Source: Novosphingobium sp. (lineage in GTDB: Bacteria > Pseudomonadota > Alphaproteobacteria > Sphingomonadales > Sphingomonadaceae). From it: a DNA stretch of 64,000 nt. Below, in pieces: positions 18,178-26,539 of this stretch (its first letter is position 1; the number at the start of each line of letters is the position of its first letter). Below the pieces are notes generated by a model. The model was given only the letters and a program-made list of their open reading frames with translations. It did no database searches and was not told the DNA's origin. The stretch covers positions 1,617,001-1,681,000 of the forward strand of contig NZ_JBCNLP010000006.1 in assembly GCF_039595395.1 (NCBI RefSeq), given 5' to 3'. A program made the translations under genes and the position numbers.

Positions 18178-18820
18178 TTGCGCAGCACGCTGATCGAGGG
18201 CTTCGTCGGCACTTTCACTATGGCCGGCTATATGGGCAGCTGCATCGTGGCGATCGGTCGGGGTGTGCCCACCGGTCTGGTGGCGCTGATGCCGGATATG
18301 CTGCCGCTGGCCATCGCGCTGTTTTCCATCTCGATCCTGGGTCAGCAAATTCCCGGACGGAATGGCTAGGCATTGGCATTGCGTTGGTGGGGATGCTGAC
18401 TGCGTCGGCAGGCACGGTTCATGTGGGTGGTGCGCCCTTCTGGGCCTATGCGCTGCCCATCACCGGCATGGCCTCTATGACACTGGTAACGCTGATGCAT
18501 CGTCGCTGGACCACCAGCACGTTGGTGTTCCTGACCTTTGCCTTGCAAAGCGGCTCTATTTTGCCATCGCTGGTGGCGGGCTTCTGGAACGGTATTCATG
18601 GTTGGTCGCATTGGCAACATTAGGCAGCTACGGCCTCTATTATGTTTGCCTGAGCCGCTTTTCACCGACGAAGGTCAGCACGGTGCTGTATCTCAGCCCA
18701 CCCGTGGCGATGCTCTGGGCGCGAGCCATGTTTGGCGAACCGCTCTCACTGGGCATGGGGATCGGGCTGGTTGTGACGTTGGGCGGTGTGTTTATCGCCA
18801 ATCGCGGCGGGCAACATTGA
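18178..18820 (+). pseudogene. EamA/DMT-family transporter relic, two frameshifts
   Basis: Three reading frames must be joined to recover one transporter. Frame one encodes GFVGTFTMAGYMGSCIVAIG and GVPTGLVALMPDMLPLAIAL up to about 18355. Frame two resumes with WLGIGIALVGMLTASAG from 18363 to about 18620. Frame three gives TLGSYGLYYVCLSRFSP, TVLYLSPPVAMLWA and GIGLVVTLGGVFIANR to the stop at 18820. Together these cover most of a ten-helix drug/metabolite exporter, minus roughly the first 60 residues. Two frameshifts plus a missing N-terminus make it non-functional. Confidence 0.8.
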
Positions 18821-19295
18821 CGGTGGTGTCGTCAGCCTGGTGGGCGTAAGATTGTGACCTCGGTGCTATTCAACCCTTCTATGTGTTCTTGCCTCCGTTC
18901 CAATTTCACCTTTTGGTGAACGAATAAGCCGGCTTCGCCAGGCTCAGGGCCGCACTGACCATCGTTGAGTCAAACAACCTTGGTTTGGGTTTGGGCGGCT
19001 GGCGGAAGCTGTGATCAGCATCCTGTCGCCCAGAGCCGAACCTGCTCGTTTGGGGCAAGTTCGATACCGAACAGATCTGTTAGGAAAGGCCTTTTTAGGA
19101 ATATGCCAGTCGGCTTCCCGACAAAGAGCATACTCCTTACCGACAAATGCCGCACCAGCTCTTTGGTCTTTCCTGAGCTGCCAGGCAAATCACTGCCAGC
19201 CCAGGCGCGCGAGGTGTTTGATCCCAGGGTTTGACGGTGCGATCCTTTCGCTGGAATGGAAAGTATGGTTATACTGCCAGTCAGCCCCTCAGGCC
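18821..19295. other. Intergenic region without recognisable gene
   Basis: These 475 bases separate the transporter relic from the end of the sensor kinase. Short open frames exist on both strands but show no domain, no ribosome-binding site and no codon pattern like the neighbours. The base composition is less GC-rich than that of the flanking genes. It is probably decayed sequence continuous with the relic. Confidence 0.5.
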
Positions 19296-21320
19296 TCATG
19301 CCGCCAGCCTTGGCCGCGCATCATAGACGACAGGCATCGTCAGCACGGCGGCAAAGCCCTCGCTGCCGCGGCGGAAACGGATATCGCCGCCATGCGCCCG
19401 AGCGATCGAGCGGCAGACCGCCAACCCCAGCCCGCTGCCAGGGCGGCCCGAACGGCGCGCCTGGGGGCTGCGGTAAAAGGGCTCGAACACGCGGTCCAGA
19501 TCCTCATCGGGAATGCCGGGACCCGCGTCGAGGATTTCGGCCATGGCCTCGCCATGATCCAGCGTCACCCGCACGCGGGCGCGCTCGCCATATTTGACGG
19601 CGTTTTCCAGCAGATTGCTCAGCAGGCGGCGCAGGCCCGCCGGATCGACCTCCACCATCGTCGGCACCTGCCCGATCAGTTCGACATCGGCGCCCACCAG
19701 ACGGGCATCGGCAATGCTGTCGGCCACCAGATCGGCCAGATCGAGGCGCTGGCGCACGCCCGGCGTGGAGGCATCGCGGATAAAGGCGATCACCTCATGG
19801 ATCATGTCCTCCATCTCGGCCACCTCGCGCAGCAAGGCCGGGCGCTGGTCGTCGCTCACATCCTCCAGTCGGAAGCGCAGGCGCGTAAGAGGCGTGCGCA
19901 GATCATGGCTGATCGCCCCAACCATGGCGGTGCGATCATCGACGAAGGCGCGCAGGCGGTTATGCATCTGGTTGAAGGCATGGGCGGCGCGACCGATCTC
20001 GGCCGGGCCGCTCAGCGGGATGATGGTGGCCGAAGGATCGCGCCCCAGCATCTCGGCGGCGCGCGCGAAGCCCTCCAGCGGCAGCACGATGCGCCGCGCG
20101 AAGAACCAGGCCAGCGGGCTGACGAACACCAGCGAGAGGATGAACCACAGCAGCACCTGCTTCTGCCAGCGGTTGGGGAAAGGTTCGGCGCGCGGGGCCA
20201 CGGCCACCCAATGTCCATCGGGGCGGCGCACGGCGGCGATGAAATCGCCCTCGATAAAGGGCGGCGTCGCGCGGTCGAGCAGGCCTTGCGGCTGGCTGCG
20301 GAAGGGAATGGGCTGCGGCTTCTCGGCATGGGCAGCGACGGGCGATTGCGCGCCCCTGGGGGCAACCGTGGGCAGAGCCGTTGCGGGAAGCGCCATCTCC
20401 AGCGGCGCTGTGCGGGCGCCCACCAGCGGGGCGGCTTCGACATGGGGGGCCACCCTTGGCGCAGCGGCGGGCGAGGATGAGGGCTGAGCGGCGGGCAGCG
20501 GGGGCGCCACACTGTCCCGCGCCTCCGGCAAGCTCTGATCCGGCGCGAAAGCCTCGCGCGGCAAGGGCGCGCGCAGCTGGCTCAGCACAGTTGCCCCCAG
20601 CGCGGGGCCGCTGCCCGCCGGATTGGGCGCTGACGGCCCCATCGGCAGGCCCTCGTGGGAGGGGCCGGTGCCCCTTGCGCCGCTATTGCCGCCCGGGCCG
20701 GGGCCTGGCATGCCGCCGCCTCTGGCGCCGCCGGGATATCCACCGCCGGGCATGCCGCCTGGGAAGCCCACATTGGGCAGCGGCCCTCCCGGGAAACCAC
20801 CGCCTGGGCCACCGGGGCCGCCGGGCATGCCTTGCGCATAGGCGCGGGGCACGGTGAAGGGCGAGACGCTGGCGGAGCGCGCCGTAAAGGGCACCCGCTG
20901 GCGGGCGGGGATGGCCACGCCGCCCACCGGCAACTGGGTATAGAAGGCCAGCACGATGTCATCCACCGGCTTGCCCAGTTGTTTTGCCAGCGCCTCGCGC
21001 GCGGTCTGCGATATCAGCCAGCCGGTGCCCTCGACATCGGGCGGGCCGTCCAGCCGAGCCTGCTCCAGATCCGGGTCCAGCCCGCGCCCGGCAAGCGCCG
21101 TCGCGACGGAATCGAGGTTCCATTGGCGTGGCGGATGGGGCGGCAGCAGCAGGGTCAGCGCCAGCGTCACCAGCTGCGCGGCGACCAGCGTGCACACCAG
21201 CATGGCGACCAGTTGCCAGCCCAGCGGCGGCCCGGCCAGACGGGGAAAGCGCGGTGTTCTCATGGCGTGCTGCTCTGCCACAGAAGGGCTGGCCGCAGGA
21301 AGTCTTTTGGCGCGCGGCAT
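19296..21320 (-). CDS. Sensor histidine kinase with Gly/Pro-rich periplasmic region
   Basis: Membrane kinase of about 674 aa from ATG 21320 (ATG 21263 is an alternative; longer readings collide with the upstream small ORF). TM1 is at about residues 33-60 and TM2 (LLWFILSLVFVSPLAWFFA) near 388-408. HAMP and the H-box AISHDLRTP follow with His472, then ENAVKYGE (N box), DAGPGIP and GSGLGLAVCRSIARAHGG (G boxes). The roughly 330-residue periplasmic part is mostly low complexity: a collagen-like stretch rich in GGP, GGFPGG and MPGG (about 160-225), then a Pro/Ala/Ser-rich tract. The kinase core is EnvZ-like. Its partner is presumably the divergent response regulator at 21816. Confidence 0.9.
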   Translation of the reverse strand: MPRAKRLPAASPSVAEQHAMRTPRFPRLAGPPLGWQLVAMLVCTLVAAQLVTLALTLLLPPHPPRQWNLDSVATALAGRGLDPDLEQARLDGPPDVEGTGWLISQTAREALAKQLGKPVDDIVLAFYTQLPVGGVAIPARQRVPFTARSASVSPFTVPRAYAQGMPGGPGGPGGGFPGGPLPNVGFPGGMPGGGYPGGARGGGMPGPGPGGNSGARGTGPSHEGLPMGPSAPNPAGSGPALGATVLSQLRAPLPREAFAPDQSLPEARDSVAPPLPAAQPSSSPAAAPRVAPHVEAAPLVGARTAPLEMALPATALPTVAPRGAQSPVAAHAEKPQPIPFRSQPQGLLDRATPPFIEGDFIAAVRRPDGHWVAVAPRAEPFPNRWQKQVLLWFILSLVFVSPLAWFFARRIVLPLEGFARAAEMLGRDPSATIIPLSGPAEIGRAAHAFNQMHNRLRAFVDDRTAMVGAISHDLRTPLTRLRFRLEDVSDDQRPALLREVAEMEDMIHEVIAFIRDASTPGVRQRLDLADLVADSIADARLVGADVELIGQVPTMVEVDPAGLRRLLSNLLENAVKYGERARVRVTLDHGEAMAEILDAGPGIPDEDLDRVFEPFYRSPQARRSGRPGSGLGLAVCRSIARAHGGDIRFRRGSEGFAAVLTMPVVYDARPRLAA

Positions 21321-21345
21321 CAGCAGCAGCGCCGGGTACGGGTGG

Positions 21346-21489
21346 TCATACGCGCCCCACCACACTGAGAATGCCCGCCGCGACCAGCAGCCCGACCACC
21401 GTGGCGACAGCCGCGACGCGTTCGGGGCGGGGTTCGCCCAGCCAGCGCAGCGCAAGCGCGATCCGGCGCGGTTTCGGCGATGCCTTCAT
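21346..21489 (-). CDS. Small membrane protein, 47 aa, unknown
   Basis: A short frame starts at ATG 21489, with GGAGG just upstream, and ends with TGA at 21346, 26 bases before the kinase start. It encodes a basic N-terminus (MKASPKPRRIALALRW) and one predicted membrane helix (VATVVGLLVAAGILSVVG), inside-positive. I do not recognise a family. The good ribosome-binding site, single helix and tight placement ahead of the kinase support a real gene, perhaps a kinase accessory. Small size leaves doubt. Confidence 0.5.
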   Translation of the reverse strand: MKASPKPRRIALALRWLGEPRPERVAAVATVVGLLVAAGILSVVGRV

Positions 21490-21815
21490 CCCCTCCTCCC
21501 TTCGTCATACCGGAAAAGTCGGGGCCGCCTGCGGACATGAACGGGTGCGACCTCGCGTCCTGTCCAATCGACGGCCCCGACGCCGACACCGGTCCTGATC
21601 GACCCGGCGGCGGCAAGCAGGCAGTGCGCGGTCTTCGTCAACAACGATCCAGAGCCCGCCACAGGGGCGGACGGGCCATGATCGAGAGAGGAAGCTGCCT
21701 GCACAGGTTTTTTCTGGGGGCCCCATGTTGCAGGCGGATTTCACGGATGTCGCGCCCGGATGTCAGCGGGCCAATGGGCTGAAATGCTGTTGGCGCGCGG
21801 CCTTGCTATCACTCC
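21490..21815. promoter_or_regulatory. Divergent promoter region of the two-component system
   Basis: This stretch of 326 bases between the small ORF/kinase transcript (leftward) and the response regulator (rightward) must carry both promoters. I see no convincing protein, palindrome or riboswitch. A C-rich/G-rich patch near 21716 (CTGGGGGCCCCATG) is locally self-complementary. Confidence 0.4.
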
Positions 21816-22592
21816 ATGATGCACATATCACCTTGCACCATGGACCTCGATACCTCGATCTTGATCGTGGATGACGATGACGGCATTCGCGGCCTGATCA
21901 GCGATTTCCTGCAGAAGCACGGTTATCGCACGGACACCGCCGCGGATGCCCCCACGATGCGCGCCATGCTGGCGCAGCAGCGCTATGACCTGATCGTGCT
22001 CGACGTGATGATGCCGCGCGAGGACGGGCTGACCGCCCTGCGCCAGCTGGGCCCGGACGCGCCCCCCGTCATCATGCTGAGCGCGGTGGGCAGCGATATC
22101 GACCGGATCGTCGGGCTGGAAATGGGCGCCGACGACTATCTGGCCAAACCCTGTAACCCGCGCGAGCTGCTGGCCCGCATCCGCACGGTGCTGCGCCGTG
22201 AGGCACGCGCGGGCTCCGCCACCGGCCAGACGACGGCATCGGAGGCCGCGCCCGCGGAGCCGGCCCAGCCGGTGCTGCATTTCGCCGGTTGGCAGCTGGA
22301 CATCGGCATGCGTCTGCTGATCGATCCCGCCGGGCAGGCGATCACCCTGACCGATGGCGAATTCCGCCTGATGCGCGCCTTTGCCGAACATCCGCGCCGG
22401 GTGCTGACGCGTGACCAATTGCTCGACTGGTCACGCGGGGAAGACAGCGACCAGTTCGACCGCGCCATCGACGTGCAGCTCAGCCGCCTGCGGCGCAAGC
22501 TGTCGATGGGCGAAGGCGGGCAGGATGTGATCCGCACGATCCGCAATGAAGGCTATCTCTTCCAGCCGGTGGTGACCCAGCGCGCCGGATAG
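21816..22592 (+). CDS. OmpR-family response regulator
   Basis: DNA-binding response regulator of 258 aa. The receiver has the acidic cluster IVDDDD near residues 17-22, phospho-acceptor Asp63 in VLDVMMPREDG, and Lys in YLAKPCNP. A linker rich in Ala (about 130-150) leads to a winged helix: LTDGEFRLMRAFAEHPRRVLTRDQLLDWSRG and RAIDVQLSRLRRKL. ATG 21840 is an alternative start that would remove eight residues. It is divergent from the kinase, which is unusual since pairs are commonly co-transcribed, but no other partner is visible. It converges on the virB operon 31 bases away. The regulon is unknown. Confidence 0.92.
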   Translation: MMHISPCTMDLDTSILIVDDDDGIRGLISDFLQKHGYRTDTAADAPTMRAMLAQQRYDLIVLDVMMPREDGLTALRQLGPDAPPVIMLSAVGSDIDRIVGLEMGADDYLAKPCNPRELLARIRTVLRREARAGSATGQTTASEAAPAEPAQPVLHFAGWQLDIGMRLLIDPAGQAITLTDGEFRLMRAFAEHPRRVLTRDQLLDWSRGEDSDQFDRAIDVQLSRLRRKLSMGEGGQDVIRTIRNEGYLFQPVVTQRAG

Positions 22593-22622
22593 GCCTTGCC
22601 GGCCCGGGGGGCGGCGATCCGG

Positions 22623-23597
22623 TCAGAGGTCGCCGCTGCCGCTGCCCAGGCAGGCGATATCGACGATCCGGCGCTGCCCCCCGTCCCGCCCCAGCACCAC
22701 CACCACATCGATCACCGATGCGGCATAGGCCAGCGTATCGGCCCGGCTGAGCCCCAGTCCCGATTGCAGCACCATCAGCGCCAGTTGATCGAGCGCCCCG
22801 CGCGCGCTGTTGGCATGGATGGTGGAGAATGAGCCTTGATGGCCGGTGTTGATGGCACGCAGAAAGGTCACCGCCTCGCTGCCGCGCATTTCGCCCAGCA
22901 CGATCCGGTCGGGGCGCAGGCGCAGGCTGGCCTGCAGCAGGTCCCCGGTGGTCACCTGCGCCTCGCCCTGAGCCTCGCGCACCGCCACCAGACCCAGCGC
23001 ATTGGGCGCGCAGAGGCGGATTTCAGGCGTATCCTCCACCGCGATGATGCGATCCTGCACCGGCACGGCGGCGAGCAGCGCGTTGAGAAAGGTGGTCTTG
23101 CCCGTCGATGTGCCCCCCGCGATCAGGATCGTGCGCCGCTGCGCCGCCGCCCGCTTCAGCCAGCCGATGGGGTCGCCGTCGCGATCCGGCGGCAAGGGTG
23201 CGCGCGGCGGGAGCAAAGGGCCATCGGGGCGCCAACTGTCCAGCGGCAGATCGGGCAGGCGATGGCGGCGGATGGCCATGGCCCAATGCCGCCGCGTGGC
23301 TGGCGGCGCGACAAACTGGATGCGCGCGCCATCGGGCAGCACCGCGCCCAGCAAGGGGCTCTGCCGATTGATGCCCTGATGGCTGATGCGCGCCACCTGC
23401 TGGGCCAGTCGGCCAAGGTGTCGGTCAGTCAGTTCGGGAACGGCGTGGCAGGCCATGGCGGCCTGCCCAGCAGCCTCCACCCAGACCTCGCCGGGGCGGT
23501 TGACCAGAATTTCGGTCACCTCCTCCCGGTCCAGAAAGGAGCGCAACGGCTCCAGAGCGGCGGCGAGGAAAGCCCCCTCAGCGACGATGGCGCTCAT
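22623..23597 (-). CDS. virB11: VirB11-type secretion ATPase
   Basis: Hexameric traffic ATPase of the type IV secretion system, 324 aa. The N-terminal domain starts EPLRSFLDREEVTEILVNRPGEVWVE, a standard VirB11 opening. Walker A is GGTSTGKTT (161-169), the Asp box lies near AVEDTPEI, Walker B is RIVLGEMRG (231-239), and the His box is TGHQGSFSTIHAN. Its start overlaps the virB10 stop by four bases (ATGA). It is the last gene of the operon. The family powers pilus assembly and substrate transfer on the cytoplasmic face. All catalytic motifs are intact, so loss of function is not indicated. Confidence 0.95.
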   Translation of the reverse strand: MSAIVAEGAFLAAALEPLRSFLDREEVTEILVNRPGEVWVEAAGQAAMACHAVPELTDRHLGRLAQQVARISHQGINRQSPLLGAVLPDGARIQFVAPPATRRHWAMAIRRHRLPDLPLDSWRPDGPLLPPRAPLPPDRDGDPIGWLKRAAAQRRTILIAGGTSTGKTTFLNALLAAVPVQDRIIAVEDTPEIRLCAPNALGLVAVREAQGEAQVTTGDLLQASLRLRPDRIVLGEMRGSEAVTFLRAINTGHQGSFSTIHANSARGALDQLALMVLQSGLGLSRADTLAYAASVIDVVVVLGRDGGQRRIVDIACLGSGSGDL

Positions 23598-24676
23598 GGC
23601 TCGACGGTCGAGAAATCGAGATCGCGCGCGATGAACACGCGGATCGGCGTGCCCACCCGAATGCGCACGGTGGGCGGGATCTGCGCATCGCGCTGCGCCG
23701 CGACCGAGGCCGCGCTCTGCCCGCTGGAGCCGATCACGACACTGGTGCCGGAGCCCACCAGCGCCCCCGCCCCGCCCAGCACCGAAAGGATCGCGGCAGA
23801 GCCGAAGCGTTTGAAGAAATGACCGTTCACCTCGCCCGACAGGCCCGAGCGGCCCGAAAACTCCACCGCCGGCGAGCCCAAAGCCACACTGACGCCATCG
23901 GGGCGGATCAGGCGGCTCCACATGACATAGGCCCGCGTCTGCCCGACGGCCAGGCCACTTTTGTACTGGCCGATCAGCCGCGAGGAGCGAGGCACCACCA
24001 CCTGCGATCCATCGAAGGAGCGAATATCCTGCGTGACCACGGCCCGCACGAAGCCGGGCAGATCGCTGTCGATGGCGGTTTCCAGAATGGCCGGGATCAG
24101 CGTTCCCTGCGTGAGCGTGAACGCCGGATTGGCCAGACGGCTGGCGCTGGCGGTTTCCACACCGCCGCCCGCGATGCGGCTGGCGAAGGCGTCGTTCTCG
24201 GCCAGCGGCCCGGCTGCCGGGGCCGCGCCGGGGGCGGTGGGTTTAGTCGCAACTGCCGGGATCACATCCATCGGCGCATCATAAACCATCACCGGCGAGG
24301 CCAGATGATCGGGCGCCACGACTCCCGCTTTCGCCAGCGCGGCCTGCTGTGCCGGTGTCAAAGCGGGCGGCGGCGTCATCGAAGCGCTTGCCGGAATAGC
24401 GTTTACAACTGCGGTTGGCGTGGGCGACAACGCCGGGGTGGATGCGACCTCGTCATCTGCGCGAACAGGCTCTGCCGCCGGGGCTCGTCCGAGGGAAAGG
24501 AACGTGACCGCGCCCAGCGTCAGTGCAATGGCGGCGCCCGCCAGAAGGCCCATCCGGTCGCTGCGCCGCGTAGCACTGGCCACCACGGGAAAGCTGTTGG
24601 TGGAGGCCTCCGCCAAATCCTCATCCGACAGGCTGGCGCGCGGATCGTTGCGGGCGGAAAGGGGCTGTGAGCTCAT
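23594..24676 (-). CDS. virB10: VirB10-type channel scaffold
   Basis: Energy-transducing scaffold spanning inner and outer membranes, about 360 aa. A cytoplasmic tail (to about 40) is followed by one TM helix GLLAGAAIALTLGAVTFLSLG, a Pro/Ala-rich linker, and the conserved TrbI-like barrel domain from LTQGTLIPAILETAIDSDLPG through VVVPRSSRLIGQY to GHFFKRFGSAAILSVLGG (antenna helix region). I prefer ATG 24676; ATG 24739 would extend the protein into virB9. The length and order (B9-B10-B11) are typical. It should partner VirB9 in the outer-membrane core complex even though no virB7 lipoprotein gene is seen. Confidence 0.93.
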   Translation of the reverse strand: MSSQPLSARNDPRASLSDEDLAEASTNSFPVVASATRRSDRMGLLAGAAIALTLGAVTFLSLGRAPAAEPVRADDEVASTPALSPTPTAVVNAIPASASMTPPPALTPAQQAALAKAGVVAPDHLASPVMVYDAPMDVIPAVATKPTAPGAAPAAGPLAENDAFASRIAGGGVETASASRLANPAFTLTQGTLIPAILETAIDSDLPGFVRAVVTQDIRSFDGSQVVVPRSSRLIGQYKSGLAVGQTRAYVMWSRLIRPDGVSVALGSPAVEFSGRSGLSGEVNGHFFKRFGSAAILSVLGGAGALVGSGTSVVIGSSGQSAASVAAQRDAQIPPTVRIRVGTPIRVFIARDLDFSTVEP

Positions 24677-24689
24677 CGCAAAGAGGCTT

Positions 24690-25394
24690 TCATCGGCAGG
24701 CGGTGGCATCGGGACAGTGCTCCAGCGTGGCGGTGGCATTGCCCGCGCGCAGGATCAGCCGCAGGGGCAGGCCATCGATCACGATCAGCCCGTCGCGCAT
24801 GGCATAGTTGACCGGGCCTTCGGTCTTGCCGTCGCTGGCCAGCACGGCGGGCAGGTCCCGGCCCTGCGGCCATGACAGATAGGCCGAAGTACCGTCATCG
24901 AACACCCGGTCGGGCAACAGAGCGGTGTCACCGCCCCGTTTCCACGCGAAATTGAGGCGGGGCATGGCGGCCGGTTCCTCGGGTGCGGCTGGTTTGTCCG
25001 GTGCGGCGGCGTTGGGCGCAGGCGCGGGCGGATAGGCGAAGCTGACATGATAGAGCGGCGTGCCTTTCGCCGAAGCATGCAGTTCGAACAGGTAGATGTG
25101 CCTGTCGGTGATCACCGTCATATTGGTGACCGGAGCGCGGGCACTGACGGGTTTCAGGAATATCAGATTGGCACGACGGTTGGGCGTCACCTGCCACAAG
25201 GCGGAATCCCCGATGGCGATGTTCTCGACCCGCTCGTCAGGCGACATGGCGATGGCCGCCTCGAAACCGGGGGTGGTGGTGATCGGCACCACCACGCCGG
25301 GCTGCCATGGCAGTTCCAGCACGCGGCGGTCGGCGGCCGGAGCAGGCTGGGCGATCAGCAGCGCCAGCGGCAGGACAAATATGCGCGGGGTCAT
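24690..25394 (-). CDS. virB9: VirB9-type core complex protein
   Basis: Periplasmic/outer-membrane core component of 234 aa. Signal peptide LPLALLIAQPAPAADRR. The N-terminal domain carries DERVENIAIGDSALWQVTPNRRANLIFLKP and the block TNMTVITDRHIYLFEL, diagnostic for the VirB9/CagX/TrbG family. A Pro/Ala linker leads to the C-terminal domain RVFDDGTSAYLSWPQG and VIDGLPLRLILRAG, which would bind VirB7 and VirB10. It ends in HCPDATACR, two Cys that might form a disulfide. Its ATG overlaps the virB6 stop by four bases. Confidence 0.93.
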   Translation of the reverse strand: MTPRIFVLPLALLIAQPAPAADRRVLELPWQPGVVVPITTTPGFEAAIAMSPDERVENIAIGDSALWQVTPNRRANLIFLKPVSARAPVTNMTVITDRHIYLFELHASAKGTPLYHVSFAYPPAPAPNAAAPDKPAAPEEPAAMPRLNFAWKRGGDTALLPDRVFDDGTSAYLSWPQGRDLPAVLASDGKTEGPVNYAMRDGLIVIDGLPLRLILRAGNATATLEHCPDATACR

Positions 25395-26539
25395 GAGCGT
25401 GTCTCCTGCCAGGGTGCGGGTCGGCGCAGGCTGCGCCCGACCTGTGCCGCGCGGCTGGTCCCCTGCCCCCCGACCGGCGTGGTGGCGTTGGTGATGGTCG
25501 TGATCGAGGACGACGCGGCCCCGCCGGTGCGGTGCCCAATCGCCATCACCATGTCGCGCACCCTTTCATCGGCCTGTGTGTGAGCCGCACCGAGCGCTGT
25601 TCCCGCGCGCGGGGAGGCAAAGGATTGTGCCTGCGATCGCGCATGATAGGCCGTCTGAGCAAAGCTCTGGCTCGCCTGCCTGGGAGCCGCCGCATCGGGC
25701 GAGAAGATCCGCCACTGCCCGGTGATATGGCCCGCCACCTTCAGCGACAAACCCATCAGAGCCGCATGGATGATTGCTGCCATCAGCACTGTGACGGCCT
25801 GCGCCATGGGGATATCGCCGGTGTCCAGTGCCGTAACCATCGGCCCAAGCACACCCACGGCGCCCACGCCGATCAGCACCGCAAACAGCGGCACCAGCGC
25901 GAACAGCACCGTCGCCTTCAGCCAGCCCTCGGCCAGCCCGCGCCCGCCACGAAACAGCGCCAGCACCACAAAGACCGGCCCCGCCGCCAGCAGGGCCGCC
26001 AGCACGATGCGGCTGGTGACCAGCACGCCCACCGTGCCCAACAGGAAGATCAGCGCAGCCCATGTCAGCAAATCGGCGGGCGTGGTGCCCTTGGCGTCAC
26101 CCTGAGCCGCACGGGCGCGTTCCGCAGCCTCGCTGATGGCGGTGAAGATGTCGTCCAGCCGACCGGCAAAGGCGTGGGACGCGCTGCCCTTGATGCCCAG
26201 CATGGCGCCGGCCAGTTCGTCTGGCCCGGCGGTCAGGGCGCTCCAGACCACCGTCTGATAGGCGGCCCAGCTGGTGGCGAAGGTCAGCACCAGCCCCAGC
26301 ACCACAAAGCGTGGCCCCAGCGTGCCCAGCCCGATCGTCAGCCGCCCGCTGAGCAGGCCAAGCGCCAGAAAGCCGACATAGAGGGTGAGTGCAATGGTCA
26401 GCGCCGCCGTCAGCGCGCCATGCGTGCCGAACAGGCGGGAAAAGGCGCTGGCCGTGGCCTGCGCGGAAAGGCAGTCGACCGCCCGCAGGCTGTCGGCGAT
26501 GCTGAGGCCCGAGGGTGAGGCGATGGCCGGGCAGGTCAT
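25391..26539 (-). CDS. virB6: VirB6/TrbL-type inner-membrane protein
   Basis: Polytopic membrane protein of 382 aa with about six hydrophobic segments: ALTIALTLYVGFLALGLLSG, FVVLGLVLTFATSWAAYQTV, LLTWAALIFLLGTVGVLV, IVLAALLAAGPVFVVLALF, LFALVPLFAVLIGVGAVGV and VTVLMAAIIHAALMGLSL. The GPVFV block followed by a Trp-containing stretch is typical of VirB6. A hydrophilic tail of about 90 residues follows. It sits between virB4 and virB9, where VirB8 would normally also be encoded; nothing else fits there because the genes overlap by four bases on both sides. Confidence 0.9.
   Translation of the reverse strand: MTCPAIASPSGLSIADSLRAVDCLSAQATASAFSRLFGTHGALTAALTIALTLYVGFLALGLLSGRLTIGLGTLGPRFVVLGLVLTFATSWAAYQTVVWSALTAGPDELAGAMLGIKGSASHAFAGRLDDIFTAISEAAERARAAQGDAKGTTPADLLTWAALIFLLGTVGVLVTSRIVLAALLAAGPVFVVLALFRGGRGLAEGWLKATVLFALVPLFAVLIGVGAVGVLGPMVTALDTGDIPMAQAVTVLMAAIIHAALMGLSLKVAGHITGQWRIFSPDAAAPRQASQSFAQTAYHARSQAQSFASPRAGTALGAAHTQADERVRDMVMAIGHRTGGAASSSITTITNATTPVGGQGTSRAAQVGRSLRRPAPWQETRS

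Noticed and set aside
18965..19299. Small frames on both strands between the EamA relic and the kinase
   Set aside because: No start context, no conserved motif, low coding character.
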